Part shown: positions 16,458 to 25,447 of the stretch, in pieces
How the letters are laid out: the number at the start of each line of letters is the position of its first letter
Numbering within the stretch: position 1 is the stretch's first letter
DNA from: Saccharothrix sp. NRRL B-16314
GTDB taxonomy: Bacteria; Actinomycetota; Actinomycetes; Mycobacteriales; Pseudonocardiaceae
Reading direction: 5' to 3'
Assembly (NCBI RefSeq): GCF_000716595.1
Contig: NZ_JNXC01000026.1
Span: 36,779-100,778, forward strand
Length of the DNA stretch: 64,000 nucleotides
Position numbers and translations under genes: made by a program
The notes under the pieces: model-generated
Databases searched by the model: none
What the model was told of the DNA's origin: nothing
The model's input: only the letters and a program-made list of their open reading frames with translations

Positions 16458-16916
16458 TCACTCCCCGATCTCGACGATCAGCTCCACCTCGACCGGCGCG
16501 CCCAGCGGCAGCTCGGACACGCCGACCGCCGACCTGGCGTGCCGCCCGGCTTCGCCGAACACCTCGCCCAGGAGTTCCGACGTGCCGTTGACCACGGCGG
16601 GCTGGCCGGTGAAGCCCTCGGCGGAGGCGACGAAGCCGACCACCTTGACGATCCGGACCACGGAGTCGATGCCCACGAGCGCGTGCACGGCGGCCAGGGC
16701 GTTCAAGCCGCAGGTGCGGGCGTGCGCCTTGGCCTCCTCCGGGCTGATGTCGCCGCCGACCTTGCCGGTGGCCGCGAGCGCGCCCTTGACGAAGGGCAGC
16801 TGCCCGGACGTGTAGACGTACTGTCCGGAGCGGTTGGCGGGCACGTACGCCGCGAGCGGAGCCGCGACCTCGGGCAGTTCGATGCCCAGTTCCGCGAGGC
16901 GCGCCGTCCAGCTCAT
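16458..16916 (-). CDS. RidA/YjgF-family protein
   Basis: 152 residues, the longer RidA subgroup (Rv3678c-like), with an N-terminal extension AELGIELPEVAAPLAAYVPANR before the core (YVYTSGQLPFVKG, GLNALAAVHALVG, RSAVGVSELPLGAPVEVELIVEI). RidA proteins hydrolyse reactive enamine/imine intermediates, but this subgroup lacks an assigned reaction, and I did not see the Arg that binds the substrate carboxylate in canonical RidA at a clear position. Coupled by four bases to the upstream DUF4177 gene. Confidence 0.88.
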   Translation of the reverse strand: MSWTARLAELGIELPEVAAPLAAYVPANRSGQYVYTSGQLPFVKGALAATGKVGGDISPEEAKAHARTCGLNALAAVHALVGIDSVVRIVKVVGFVASAEGFTGQPAVVNGTSELLGEVFGEAGRHARSAVGVSELPLGAPVEVELIVEIGE

Positions 16917-17068
16917 GCCTTGGGCCGCTTCAGGTAGGCGACGTGCTGCTCACCGCTCGGGTTCGGCAGAACGGTGACCAACTCCCAACCGTCGTCGCCC
17001 CACTGATCCAGGATCGCCTTGGTGGCGTGGATCAACAGCGGGACGGTCGCGTACTCCCACTTCTGCAT
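16913..17068 (-). CDS. DUF4177-like 51-residue protein
   Basis: Short gene: MQKWEYATVPLL, then IHATKAILDQWGDDGWELVTV, then LPNPSGEQHVAYLKRPKA. The WEY start and DGWELV centre are hallmarks of DUF4177 domains. M. tuberculosis has an annotated gene of about the same size (Rv3678A) at this position, before ridA. ATG 17068; stop overlaps the ridA ATG (ATGA), so it is the first gene of the DUF4177-ridA-paralogue operon. Function unknown. Confidence 0.85.
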   Translation of the reverse strand: MQKWEYATVPLLIHATKAILDQWGDDGWELVTVLPNPSGEQHVAYLKRPKA

Positions 17069-17180
17069 GGGGCGCAGCCTAGCGGGAGGCCGGATCGGGG
17101 CACCCGGTCGAGTACCCCCGATCGTGTGAAGCGGCGCCCACGGACCAGTACGTCGAGCGTGACGGGGTGGTCCCCGGCGC

Positions 17181-17192
17181 TAGCTTGATCAC
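17181..17192 (+). promoter_or_regulatory. Leaderless promoter of the 83-residue membrane gene
   Basis: TAGCTT (17181-17186), six bases, then GTG 17193. Confidence 0.55.
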
Positions 17193-17444
17193 GTGGAAAC
17201 GTGGCGGATCGTCGCCACCAGCGCGTTCCTGGTGGGCGGGCTGGTGATGATCCTCGTCGGGATGGCTCAGGCGAGGGATCGCAAGGGTGCGCGGGGGTCG
17301 GACGTGTGGCGCGCGCTCCTGATCGGCGCGGTGATCGTCGCGCTGGTCGCGGTGCTCATCGCGTACGTGCTGCCGTCGGTGGTGGCGTGGGGCATCGTCG
17401 CGGCGACGGCCATCGCGGTGGTGTTCGTCACCATGATGGATTGA
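17193..17444 (+). CDS. Small two- or three-helix membrane protein
   Basis: 83 residues with hydrophobic helices at ~6-24, 40-62 and 64-80 separated by a basic loop (ARDRKGARG). No family recognised. GTG start set by the upstream TAGCTT hexamer. It lies 55 bp before the ATPase pair, which has its own promoter, so it is probably a separate unit. Confidence 0.68.
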   Translation: METWRIVATSAFLVGGLVMILVGMAQARDRKGARGSDVWRALLIGAVIVALVAVLIAYVLPSVVAWGIVAATAIAVVFVTMMD

Positions 17445-17487
17445 CCTTGCCTGGCAGTGTGGCCAGCGGGTCTCAGCGCGGCGCGCA

Positions 17488-17499
17488 TAGGCTGCTCTG
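17488..17499 (+). promoter_or_regulatory. Leaderless promoter of the Get3-like ATPase pair
   Basis: TAGGCT (17488-17493), six bases, then GTG 17500. Confidence 0.55.
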
Positions 17500-18492
17500 G
17501 TGAACGGCTGGACCGACGAACTCACCCGCGCGCGCCTGCACGTGGTGACGGGCAAAGGCGGGACCGGCAAGACCACGGTCGCCGCGGCGCTGGCGGTGGC
17601 CCTGGCCACCGGGGGCCGGCGGGTGCTGCTGGTGGAGGTGGAGAACCGGCAGGGCATCGCCCAGCTGTTCGACCGCCCGCCGCTGCCGTACGCCGAGGAG
17701 CGGATCGCGTCCGCGCCCGGTGGCGGCGAGGTTCGCGCCCTGGCGATCGACCCGGAAGCGGCGCTGCTCGAGTACCTCGACATGTTCTACAACCTGGGTT
17801 TCGCGGGCCGGACGCTGCGGAAGATGGGCGCGATCGAGTTCGCCACCACCATCGCGCCGGGCCTGCGGGACGTGCTGCTCACCGGCAAGGTCAAGGAGTG
17901 CGTTCGCCGCGCGGGCAAGAACGGGCGGCACGAGTACGACGCCGTGGTGCTCGACGCGCCGCCGACCGGTCGGGTGGTGCGGTTCCTGGACGTCACCAGG
18001 GGCATGGCCGACCTGGCGAAGGTCGGGCCGATCAAGGGCCAGAGCGAGGGCGTGGTGAACCTGCTGCACTCCGGTGACACGGCCGTGCACCTGGTGGCGC
18101 TGCTGGAGGAGATGCCGGTGCGCGAGACGTTGGACGCGGTGGCCGAGCTGGACGCGGCGGACCTGCGGCCGGGTGCGGTGTTCGTGAACCGGGTGAGCCC
18201 GCCGCGGCTGCCCGCGCGGTCGACGGTCTCGGCGGCGGAGGGCCGGATCGACGCCGGCCGGGTCCGCGCCGGGTTGGAGGCCGCGGGCCTCGACTTCGAC
18301 GAGGACGTGCTGGACGGGCTGATCGAGCAGACCGTGGAGCACGCCCTGCGGGTGCGGATGGAGGAGCGGGCGAAGGAGAAGCTGACCGAGGCGGACCTGC
18401 CGACGCTGGAGCTGCCGGACCTGTCCGACGGGGTGGACGTGGCCGCGGTCTACGACCTGGCCGAGGTGCTGGTCGCGCGGGGTGTGCGGTGA
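17500..18492 (+). CDS. Get3/ArsA-like ATPase, first of a pair (Rv3679/BagA type)
   Basis: 330 residues. The deviant Walker A motif [11 protein letters not shown] (residues ~16-26) includes the intradimer signature lysine. The switch region [16 protein letters not shown] and a downstream helical subdomain follow. These cytosolic ATPases resemble eukaryotic Get3 and arsenite pump ArsA. The mycobacterial pair was described as bacterial Get3-like (Bag) proteins linked to nitric-oxide and glycerol phenotypes (from memory). No arsenite-type Cys triad is seen. Its stop overlaps the next gene's GTG, so the two subunits should be made together. Confidence 0.9.
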   Translation: MNGWTDELTRARLHVVTGKGGTGKTTVAAALAVALATGGRRVLLVEVENRQGIAQLFDRPPLPYAEERIASAPGGGEVRALAIDPEAALLEYLDMFYNLGFAGRTLRKMGAIEFATTIAPGLRDVLLTGKVKECVRRAGKNGRHEYDAVVLDAPPTGRVVRFLDVTRGMADLAKVGPIKGQSEGVVNLLHSGDTAVHLVALLEEMPVRETLDAVAELDAADLRPGAVFVNRVSPPRLPARSTVSAAEGRIDAGRVRAGLEAAGLDFDEDVLDGLIEQTVEHALRVRMEERAKEKLTEADLPTLELPDLSDGVDVAAVYDLAEVLVARGVR

Positions 18493-19604
18493 ACCGGCTC
18501 GACGTGGACGAACTGCTGGACAACCCGGAGACGCGGGTGCTGGTGTGCTGCGGCTCGGGTGGCGTCGGCAAGACGACGACGGCGGCGGCGCTGGGCGTGC
18601 GGGCGGCGGAACGCGGCCGGCGGGTCGTCGTGCTGACCATCGACCCGGCACGACGGCTGGCCCAGTCGCTCGGCCTGCGCGAGCTGGACAACCAGCCCCG
18701 GCGCGTCGACGTGGAGGGCTTCAAGGGCGAGCTGCACGCGATGATGCTGGACATGCGCCGCACGTTCGACGACATGGTGTGGCAGCACGCCGGCCGCGAA
18801 CGGGCCGAGCAGATCCTGGCGAACCCGTTCTACCAGACCATTTCCACGTCGTTCTCCGGCACGCAGGAGTACATGGCGATGGAGAAGCTGGGCCAGCTCG
18901 TCGAGCGCGACGAGTGGGACCTGGTGGTCGTGGACACGCCGCCGAGCCGGTCGGCCCTGGACTTCCTGGACGCGCCGCAGCGGCTGTCGACGGTGCTGGA
19001 CGGCAAGCTCATCCGGGTGCTGTCGGCGCCGGCCCGCGCGGGCGGGCGCGGCATCCGCAAGGTCGTCGGCGCGGGCTTCGGCGTGTTCACCAAGGTCGTG
19101 TCGACGGTCGTCGGCGGCCAGCTCCTGCACGACGCTTCGATGTTCGTGCAGGCCTTCGACGGCATGTTCGGCGGCTTCCGGCAACGCGCCCAGGCCACCT
19201 ACGAGCTGCTGCGATCACCCGGCACGGGATTCCTGGTGGTCGCGGCAGCCGAACCGGACGCGTTGCGCGAAGCCAGCTACTTCGTCGAGCGGTTGAGCGC
19301 GGAGAAGATGCCGTTGACCGGTCTGGTGGCGAACCGGACGCACCCGGTGCTGGCCCCCTTGCCGGCACCCGGTGCGTTGGCGGCGGCGGACCGGCTGGAG
19401 CGCAGTGGAGACGCCCCGCTGGCCGCCGCGGTGTTGCGGGTGCACGCGGATCGCGTGGCGGTCGCCGATCGGGAGAAGCGACTGCTCGCGCGATTCACCC
19501 GTGCGCACCCCGGTGTTCCGCTGATCGGTGTGCCCGCGCTGCCGACCGACGTGCACGACCTGGACGGTCTGCACGAGATCGGTCGGCGGCTGGCGGGCGA
19601 GTAG
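18489..19604 (+). CDS. Get3/ArsA-like ATPase, second of a pair (Rv3680/BagB type)
   Basis: 371 residues. Its P-loop reads [16 protein letters not shown]: the catalytic GKT is intact, but Ser replaces the signature lysine that reaches across the dimer in Get3/MinD ATPases. Other landmarks are [31 protein letters not shown] and [11 protein letters not shown]. The protein is longer than its partner by an extended helical region (residues ~95-200). Likely works as an asymmetric heterodimer with the product of 17500-18492. Confidence 0.9.
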   Translation: MNRLDVDELLDNPETRVLVCCGSGGVGKTTTAAALGVRAAERGRRVVVLTIDPARRLAQSLGLRELDNQPRRVDVEGFKGELHAMMLDMRRTFDDMVWQHAGRERAEQILANPFYQTISTSFSGTQEYMAMEKLGQLVERDEWDLVVVDTPPSRSALDFLDAPQRLSTVLDGKLIRVLSAPARAGGRGIRKVVGAGFGVFTKVVSTVVGGQLLHDASMFVQAFDGMFGGFRQRAQATYELLRSPGTGFLVVAAAEPDALREASYFVERLSAEKMPLTGLVANRTHPVLAPLPAPGALAAADRLERSGDAPLAAAVLRVHADRVAVADREKRLLARFTRAHPGVPLIGVPALPTDVHDLDGLHEIGRRLAGE

Positions 19605-19649
19605 CGGGCGGGTCGTGCGGCGTTCTGCCGCCCCACCCGGGCTTGATCC

Positions 19650-19664
19650 GGCCCGACTCGGGCC
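19650..19664 (+). terminator. Small hairpin between convergent ATPase and whiB genes
   Basis: GGCCCG/CGGGCC with a triloop, 46 bp after the ATPase stop and 10 bp before the whiB stop. Weak as a terminator. Confidence 0.4.
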
Positions 19665-19673
19665 TGACCTGGC

Positions 19674-19967
19674 CTAACCGACCTTGGACTCCTCGTGGTG
19701 GTGCTCCTGGCGTGCCGTGTCCAGGAGCTCGATCCAGGAGGTGACGTCCGGGCGACGCCGCAGCAGCGCCCGCCTCTCACGCTCCGTCATGCCGCCCCAG
19801 ACACCGAATTCGATCCGGTTGTCGAGAGCCTCGGCAAGGCACTCGGTGCGCACCGGGCATCCCAGGCACACCACCTTGGCCTTGCGTTGCTCCGCACCTC
19901 GGACGAAGAGCTGATCCGGCTCCTCGTCACGGCACGAAGCCTTGATACGCCAATCCCCCTGCTGCAT
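19674..19967 (-). CDS. whiB4: WhiB4-like Fe-S redox regulator
   Basis: 97 residues. The four cluster cysteines are C12, C34, C37 and C43 (C-x2-C-x5-C core in VCLGCPVRTEC), followed by the GVWGG turn and a basic helix (RERRALLRRR) that contacts DNA or sigma factor. The acidic/His-rich tail (EHHHEES) could bind metal. ATG 19967 has GAGGTGGG upstream. The pairing with ponA2 and the ArsA-like genes is the same as whiB4 (Rv3681c) in mycobacteria, where it senses oxidative stress. Confidence 0.92.
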   Translation of the reverse strand: MQQGDWRIKASCRDEEPDQLFVRGAEQRKAKVVCLGCPVRTECLAEALDNRIEFGVWGGMTERERRALLRRRPDVTSWIELLDTARQEHHHEESKVG

Positions 19968-20144
19968 AGCCCCCACCTCAGTTCACACAGTGCCCAGACT
20001 TCCTAAATCCGCCACACCCCTGCCGCGGATGCCGTAGGCTCACCATCGAGTGGTCGCGCGTTCGGCTGCTGTCTTGGACAGTGACGGACTGTAGAGCCTT
20101 CTGGTTCCACCTCCAAGCCTGGGTTGCCCACCTGTTACCTGTCT

Positions 20145-20160
20145 TGAGTACGAGTACTCA
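20145..20160 (+). promoter_or_regulatory. 16-bp perfect palindrome in the whiB4-ponA2 gap
   Basis: TGAGTAC-GA-GTACTCA, centred about 71 bp before the ponA2 start and about 185 bp from whiB4. Likely a dimeric regulator site; the factor is unknown. Confidence 0.6.
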
Positions 20161-20210
20161 TCCTGTGTAATCAACTGTGCGCGATCCGGATCACCTCTTC
20201 GGGTGCCACG

Positions 20211-20223
20211 TACGCTGACCTGC
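20211..20223 (+). promoter_or_regulatory. Leaderless promoter of ponA2
   Basis: TACGCT (20211-20216), seven bases, ATG 20224. Confidence 0.55.
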
Positions 20224-22692
20224 ATGCGAGCCCGGAACGGCGTGCTGAAACTGCTCGGACTGTGTCTGCTGGCGGGAGTGCTGCTGGCAGGCATGATGTT
20301 CCCTGTCGTGGGTGCGCTCGGCGTGGTGTCGAACAGAGCCAGCGACACGGTCGACAGCATCTCGGCCGACCTGGTCAGCACCGACCCGCCGTTGATCTCC
20401 ACGATCACGGACAAGGACGGCGCGCCGATCGCCTACCTGTACGACCAGTACCGCGTGCTCGTGCCGCCGGAGAAGATCTCCCCGACGATGAAGGCCGCGC
20501 TGGTGTCGGTGGAGGACCGCCGGTTCTACGAGCACCAGGGCGTCGACTGGAAAGGCACGATCCGCGCCGGCCTGACCAACCAGTTCAGCGGCTCCGTCAC
20601 GCAGGGTGCCTCGACGCTCACGCAGCAATATGTGAAGAACTACCTCGTGCACGTGGTGGCGCGGAACAACCAAGTCGAACAGCAAAAGGCACAAGAGCAG
20701 ACAGTTGCGCGAAAAGCGCGAGAAGCGCGCATCTCTTTGCAACTCGAACGCAAACTGGGTAAGGAGGAAATCCTCGCCCGCTACCTGAACGTGGTGCCGT
20801 TCGGCTCGACGATCTACGGGATCGCGGCGGCGTCCCAGGCGTACTTCGAGACCACGCCGGACAAGCTCACCGTGTCGCAGTCGGCGATGCTCGCCGGCAT
20901 GGTCAACAGCCCGTCCGCGCTGAACCCGGAGGTGTTCCCGGAGAAGGCGTTGCTGCGGCGCAACCAGGTGATCGACAAGATGGTGGAGAACGACAAGCTG
21001 TCCCGTGACGCCGCCGAGGCCGCGAAGCTGGAGCCGCTCGGGCTGGTGTCGCCGGTGCGCACGCCGCCGAGCGGGTGCGTCGGAGCCGGGCCGGAGCACG
21101 GGTTCTTCTGCTCGTACGTGCTGAACTACTTGGAGCGCAACGGTTTCAGCCTCGAACAGCTGAAGACCGGCGGGTACACGATCCAGACCACTCTGGACCG
21201 CACGATCACGCAGCACGCGAAGCGGGCGGCGGAGGGCCAGGTCTCGAAGTCCACCGAAGGGCTCGCCAACGCGATGGCGGTCGTGCGGCCGGGCAAGGAG
21301 CGGCACGAGGTCGTGGCGCTGGTGGCGAACCGGGACTACGGGTTGAAGGCGGACCAGTACCAGACCCAGTTCGACCTGCCGTCCGGGGTGGAGAACAAGT
21401 TCGGCGCGGGGTCGGTCTACAAGGTCTTCACGGCGGCGGCGGCACTGGAGAAGGGCATGGGCATCGAGAGCACGATGGCCACGCCGAACTCGTACGTGTC
21501 ACGTGTGTTCAAGGGGGGCGGGGACAAGTGCCCGCCGACGGGTGAGCCGAGCACGCGGTGGTACTGCCTGGGCAACGAGAACTCGCGGTACCCGGCGCAG
21601 ATGTCGTTGCAGACGGCGTTGCAGACGTCGCCGAACACGGGCTTCGTGATCCTGGAAGAGCAGCTGGGCATGGACCCGGTGGTGGACATGGCGTCCCGGC
21701 TGGGGATGCGCGAGACGATGGCGACGAACATCGCGGGCGTGCGGCCTGACCCGAAGGCCAAGAACAAGGAGCTGCGGGTCTCGCAGACCGAGTTCTACAA
21801 GTCCAACGGCGGCAACGCCTCCTTCACGCTGAGCCCGGCGCCGGTGAGCACGCTGGAGCTGGCGAACGTGGCCGCGACGATCATGAGCGGCGGGGTGTGG
21901 TGCCCGCCGTCGCCGATCGGCCAGGTGCTGGACCGCAACGGCAAGCCGGTCGAGGTCAACGAGGCGCCGTGCGAGCAGGTGGTGGCCGAGCCGCTGGCGA
22001 ACGGGCTCGCCGTCGGGATGTCCAAGGACGACCAGGCCGGTGGCACGGCGGCGGCGGCGGCACGGCAGTTCAAGTGGTCGCGGCCGATGATCGGGAAGAC
22101 CGGGACGACGGAGGAGTTCAAGTCGGCCGCGTTCATGGGCGCGACGCCGGACTTCGCCGGTGCGGTGCAGACGTTCAACGACGGCGTCGAGCCGCGCGGC
22201 ATCTGCGTCAACGGCGGTCCGCCCCGGCTGTGCGGGAAGGGCGACATCTACGGCGGCACCGTGCCCGCGCGGACGTGGTTCGACACCATGACGAAGGTCC
22301 ACGAAGGACTGCCGGTGCGCGGGCTGCCGGCGGTGGAGGAGCGCTACCTCAAGGGTGGGGCCGAGATCCGCATCCCGGACGTGGTGGGGCGCAACGTGAA
22401 CGACGCGACCCGGACGTTGGAGCAGGCCGGGTACAAGGTGTCCGTGCAGACCCGGAACTCGCCGCAGCCGAAGGGCCAGGTCGTCAGCCAGACGCCGCGC
22501 GGCAGTGCGTTGCGCGGGACCGTGGTGACGCTGGTGGTGTCCTCGGGCTACGTCCCGCCGCCGCAGCCGTCCGAGCCGACCACCACCTCCGACCCGAGGC
22601 CACCGGGCCACACCGATCCGACCCCGCCCGGTGAACCCGGCCGCCCCGGCGGCCCACCGCGCATCACCCTGCCCACCGATCCCACGAGGTAG
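20224..22692 (+). CDS. ponA2: Bifunctional penicillin-binding protein PonA2 with PASTA domain
   Basis: 822 residues. One membrane anchor (~8-30) is followed by a GT51 transglycosylase domain with the catalytic Glu in VSVEDRRFYEHQGVD and QGASTLTQQYVKN. The transpeptidase domain shows SVYK (SxxK, ~400), SPN (SxN) and IGKTGTTE (KTG). One PASTA domain (IPDVVGRNVNDATRTLEQAG) precedes a Pro/Thr-rich tail. It polymerises and crosslinks peptidoglycan outside the membrane. The ATG at 20224 rather than 20203 fits the TACGCT promoter. Rv3682 is the equivalent. Confidence 0.95.
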   Translation: MRARNGVLKLLGLCLLAGVLLAGMMFPVVGALGVVSNRASDTVDSISADLVSTDPPLISTITDKDGAPIAYLYDQYRVLVPPEKISPTMKAALVSVEDRRFYEHQGVDWKGTIRAGLTNQFSGSVTQGASTLTQQYVKNYLVHVVARNNQVEQQKAQEQTVARKAREARISLQLERKLGKEEILARYLNVVPFGSTIYGIAAASQAYFETTPDKLTVSQSAMLAGMVNSPSALNPEVFPEKALLRRNQVIDKMVENDKLSRDAAEAAKLEPLGLVSPVRTPPSGCVGAGPEHGFFCSYVLNYLERNGFSLEQLKTGGYTIQTTLDRTITQHAKRAAEGQVSKSTEGLANAMAVVRPGKERHEVVALVANRDYGLKADQYQTQFDLPSGVENKFGAGSVYKVFTAAAALEKGMGIESTMATPNSYVSRVFKGGGDKCPPTGEPSTRWYCLGNENSRYPAQMSLQTALQTSPNTGFVILEEQLGMDPVVDMASRLGMRETMATNIAGVRPDPKAKNKELRVSQTEFYKSNGGNASFTLSPAPVSTLELANVAATIMSGGVWCPPSPIGQVLDRNGKPVEVNEAPCEQVVAEPLANGLAVGMSKDDQAGGTAAAAARQFKWSRPMIGKTGTTEEFKSAAFMGATPDFAGAVQTFNDGVEPRGICVNGGPPRLCGKGDIYGGTVPARTWFDTMTKVHEGLPVRGLPAVEERYLKGGAEIRIPDVVGRNVNDATRTLEQAGYKVSVQTRNSPQPKGQVVSQTPRGSALRGTVVTLVVSSGYVPPPQPSEPTTTSDPRPPGHTDPTPPGEPGRPGGPPRITLPTDPTR

Positions 22693-22720
22693 CCGGGCCG
22701 CGAGTCCAGTGCCCACCCCC

Positions 22721-22940
22721 GCGTGAGTCCTACGTTCCGAACGCGTGTGTCGTCCCTTCCGAACACCCGAGTCCTACGTTCGGAACGCATGAGTTCAACG
22801 CTCAGAACGCCCGAGGCCGACGGCGCCGTGTTCCGAGCGTTGAATTCGGGTGTTCGGAACGTAGGACTCGCGTGTTCCGGACGTAGGACTCACGCGTTCG
22901 GAAGGGACGACTCACGCGTTCTGAACGTAGGACTCACGCG
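22721..22940. repeat. Modular long inverted repeat, copy A
   Basis: About 22-bp units of the form GTGAGTCCTACGTTCGGAACGC: four point rightward (22721-22810), then a ~18-bp centre, then five point leftward (22829-22940). From the centre outward both arms read: a TTCAACGCTC unit, CCTACGTTCGGAAC units, a CGTCCCTTCCGAAC unit, and a CCTACGTT unit; the right arm has one extra. Transcribed either way it could fold into a long hairpin. It lies between the convergent ponA2 and yqeY genes. Copy B is at 44493-44677. Confidence 0.93.
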
Positions 22941-22974
22941 AGGTTGGGCGCGCGGCCGGATGGGGTTGGGCGGG

Positions 22975-23442
22975 TCAGGCCAGGCGGGACTTGACCGCTG
23001 CCGCGACCCGGCCACCCTCGGCGCGCCCGGCGACCTGCGCGTTGACCGCCTTCATGACCTGCCCCATCTGGCGCTGCCCCGGCTGCTCGCCGAGCTGCTC
23101 CGCCACCTGGGCGATCGCCGCGTCGACCAGGGTGGCCAGCTCGTCGTCCCCGAGCTGCGCCGGCAGGTAGGCCTCCAGCACCTTCGACTCGGCCTGCTCC
23201 AGCTCGGCCTGCTCGGTGCGCCCGGCGCCCGCGAACGCCTCGGCCGCCTCCTTGCGCTTCTTCACCTCGCGGGTGATGACCTTCAGCACCTCGTCGTCGG
23301 TCAGCTCGCGAGCGGACTTGCCGGACACCTCTTCGGTGGTCAGCGCCGCCAGCGTCATCCGCAGCGCGCCGGCCCGGACCGTCTCCCGGCCCTTGATCGC
23401 CACCGTCAGATCAGCCTGCAACCGCGCCTTCAGCTCCGCCAT
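22975..23442 (-). CDS. GatB/YqeY domain protein
   Basis: 155 residues, a stand-alone YqeY domain: KARLQADLTVAIKGRETVRAG at the start, KVITREVKKRKEAAEAF in the middle, and the C-terminal tail GQRQMGQVMKAV(N)AQVAGRAEGGRVAAAVKSRL found in GatB-type tRNA-binding domains. It probably binds tRNA or assists amidotransfer, but the role is unproven. ATG 23442; the divergent metallophosphoesterase begins 63 bp away. Confidence 0.92.
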   Translation of the reverse strand: MAELKARLQADLTVAIKGRETVRAGALRMTLAALTTEEVSGKSARELTDDEVLKVITREVKKRKEAAEAFAGAGRTEQAELEQAESKVLEAYLPAQLGDDELATLVDAAIAQVAEQLGEQPGQRQMGQVMKAVNAQVAGRAEGGRVAAAVKSRLA

Positions 23443-23492
23443 GGGCCGAACGGTACCGGGCGGCCCGTCTCACCCCGAATCGGTTAACGCCC

Positions 23493-23504
23493 TACCCTCG
23501 ACAC
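23493..23504 (+). promoter_or_regulatory. Leaderless promoter of the metallophosphoesterase
   Basis: TACCCT (23493-23498), six bases, GTG 23505. Confidence 0.5.
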
Positions 23505-24464
23505 GTGAACAAGCTCGGCCGCACACTGCTCGCGACCACCGCCCTCGGCACCGCCACGCTCGTCTACGCGGCGGGCATCGAGCGCAGGCACTGGACGTTG
23601 CGCGAGGCGACGGTGCCGGTGCTGGCGCCCGGGTCGACGCCGCTGCGCGTGCTGCACCTGTCCGACCTGCACATGATGCCGGACCAGAAGTCGAAGCAGC
23701 GCTGGGTCGCCGCCCTCGACGAGCTGGAACCGGACCTCGTGGTGAACACCGGGGACAACCTCGCGCACAAGCAGGCCGTGCCCGCCGTCGTCCGCGCCCT
23801 GGGCCCGCTGCTGGCGCGTCCCGGCGTCTTCGTGTTCGGCAGCAACGACTACTACGCGCCGCGCCCGAAGAACCCGGCCCGCTACCTGCTGCCGTCAGCG
23901 AAGACCAAGCGGGTGCACGGCATCCCGCTGCCGTGGCGGGACCTGCGCGCCGCGATGATCGAGCGCGGCTGGCTCGACCTGACCCACGTGCGCCGCCGGT
24001 TCGAGGTGAACGGCGTGGAGGTCTTCGCCGCCGGGCTGGACGACCCGCACCTGAAGCGGGACCGGTTCGAGGAGATCAGCGGCCCCATCCCGGACGTCCC
24101 GCTGCGCCTGGGCGTGACCCACTCCCCCGAGCCGCGCGTCCTCGACCCGTTCGCCGCCGAGGGGTACGACCTCGTGCTGGCGGGTCACACGCACGGCGGC
24201 CAGCTGCGCATCCCGGGCTACGGCGCGATCGTCACGAACTGCGACCTGGACCGCTCGCGCGCCCGTGGCGTGTCGCGGTGGGGCTCGCACATGTGGTTGA
24301 ACGTGTCCGCCGGTCTGGGTACGTCGCCGTACGCGCCGGTGCGCTTCGCGTGCCCGCCGGAGGCCAGCCTGCTGACCTTGGTCCCGCGCCCCGTCGACGC
24401 AGGTCAGACCGCGTCCGACGCGGAAACCGATACCCGGTTCGGAGTGGGTGGGAACGTCAGGTAG
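23505..24464 (+). CDS. Membrane-anchored metallophosphoesterase (YkuE/Rv3683 type)
   Basis: 319 residues: an N-terminal hydrophobic anchor (~6-24), then a calcineurin-like domain with the complete metal-ligand series DLH (HLSDLHMM), NTGDNL, GSND and GHTHGGQ (~225-232). The expected role is dinuclear-metal phosphoester hydrolysis; YkuE acts on lipid-linked phosphates. The basic insert at ~125-150 (KTKRVHG) is common in this subgroup. It is followed 24 bp later by tRNA-Pro on the same strand. Confidence 0.9.
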   Translation: MNKLGRTLLATTALGTATLVYAAGIERRHWTLREATVPVLAPGSTPLRVLHLSDLHMMPDQKSKQRWVAALDELEPDLVVNTGDNLAHKQAVPAVVRALGPLLARPGVFVFGSNDYYAPRPKNPARYLLPSAKTKRVHGIPLPWRDLRAAMIERGWLDLTHVRRRFEVNGVEVFAAGLDDPHLKRDRFEEISGPIPDVPLRLGVTHSPEPRVLDPFAAEGYDLVLAGHTHGGQLRIPGYGAIVTNCDLDRSRARGVSRWGSHMWLNVSAGLGTSPYAPVRFACPPEASLLTLVPRPVDAGQTASDAETDTRFGVGGNVR

Positions 24465-24488
24465 AGTTCTCCTCGTTCGAGAGCAAGC

Positions 24489-24566
<78 letters not shown>

Positions 24567-24569
24567 CTC

Positions 24570-24601
24570 AGGCCCGGTCCGCCGCAAGGTGGACCGGGCC
24601 T
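24570..24601 (+). terminator. Terminator of the tRNA-Pro gene
   Basis: Perfect 11-bp stem AGGCCCGGTCC/GGACCGGGCCT with a 10-nt loop, then TTTGTG. Confidence 0.9.
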
Positions 24602-24628
24602 TTGTGCGTTTCGGGCACGATTGACGGC

Positions 24629-24997
24629 ATGACTTCCGATGACAACCGTCCCGATCCGCGTGATCCAGTGGTCGACGACTGGCTCGGTGACGGGATGCTG
24701 CTCGGCATCAACCAGTTGACCGGCTTGCTCTTCGCCGTCGAGCGTGACCGGCCCGCGGAGGTGCCGGATGAGGTCATGAGGCGCTGGCACCGGCTGTTGG
24801 CGGTCCAGCGGCGGGTGGCCGATCAGTCCGAGCCCGCGTTCATCGACCAGGCACGGCGGCAGGGGTGGTCGTGGGAGCGGATCGCGGACGTGCTGGGGCT
24901 AGCCGACGCGGAGGCTGCCGAACGGCGGCAGGCGGCCCTCGCCGCAGAACTGGCTCGCACCCATCCGTCCGCGTTGCCCCGGCCGTGGCTGGGGTGA
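24629..24997 (+). CDS. Small helical protein with an HTH-like motif
   Basis: 122 residues, mostly helical. The stretch GWSWERIADVLGLADAEAAERR (~80-101) resembles the turn and recognition helix used by actinobacterial HTH proteins. No other domain was recognised. ATG 24629 is chosen because the upstream in-frame ATG at 24602 lies inside the tRNA terminator. It ends 30 bp before a strong hairpin shared with the convergent MerR-type gene. Confidence 0.65.
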   Translation: MTSDDNRPDPRDPVVDDWLGDGMLLGINQLTGLLFAVERDRPAEVPDEVMRRWHRLLAVQRRVADQSEPAFIDQARRQGWSWERIADVLGLADAEAAERRQAALAAELARTHPSALPRPWLG

Positions 24998-25026
24998 GTC
25001 GGAGGGGTCGACCGCGTCCGTTGCTC

Positions 25027-25055
25027 GACCTGTCCGAGAGGCTCCCGGACAGGTC
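25027..25055. terminator. Bidirectional terminator hairpin
   Basis: GACCTGTCCG/CGGACAGGTC, perfect 10 bp with a 9-nt loop, between the convergent HTH-like and MerR-type genes. Confidence 0.75.
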
Positions 25056-25066
25056 TCCCCGTCGGG

Positions 25067-25429
25067 TCACACGCCTCGCAGTGGCGGGTACGGCTGGTCG
25101 TCCGCCGCGGGCGGTCGGTTCTGGTTGTTGAGGTCCTTGGCTTCCTGGAGCTGGTCCTCCAGGGTGACGATGCGGCACGCGGCGTCGAGGCCCATGCCCT
25201 GGTCGACCAGTTCCCTGACCCGGGCCGCCAACCTCAGTTGGGACCGGGAGTAGCGGCGGTGGCCGCCCGACGAGCGCTGCGGCTCGATCAGCTTCGCCTC
25301 GTCCAGGCTGCGCAGGAATCCCGGCGTGGCGCCGAGCATCTCCGCGGCTCTGCCCATCGTGTAGGCGGGGTAGTGGTCGTCTTCGAACTTGTCAGCCGCA
25401 GGCCGCGGCTCGTTTGTCTCTGGGGTCAT
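25067..25429 (-). CDS. MerR-type helix-turn-helix regulator
   Basis: 120 residues. The winged-helix YTMGRAAEMLGATPGFLRSLDEAKLI, then GGHRRYSRSQLRLAARVRELVDQGMGLDAACRIV, is a MerR DNA-binding domain of the HspR/BldC-like single-domain sort. It has only a short coiled region (EDQLQEAKDL) and no effector domain, and a disordered Pro/Asn tail. ATG 25429 has GGAGGTGCG upstream. A 15-bp hairpin sits in its 5' region (25448-25482). Target unknown. Confidence 0.85.
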   Translation of the reverse strand: MTPETNEPRPAADKFEDDHYPAYTMGRAAEMLGATPGFLRSLDEAKLIEPQRSSGGHRRYSRSQLRLAARVRELVDQGMGLDAACRIVTLEDQLQEAKDLNNQNRPPAADDQPYPPLRGV

Positions 25430-25447
25430 CGCACCTCCGCGCCACGA

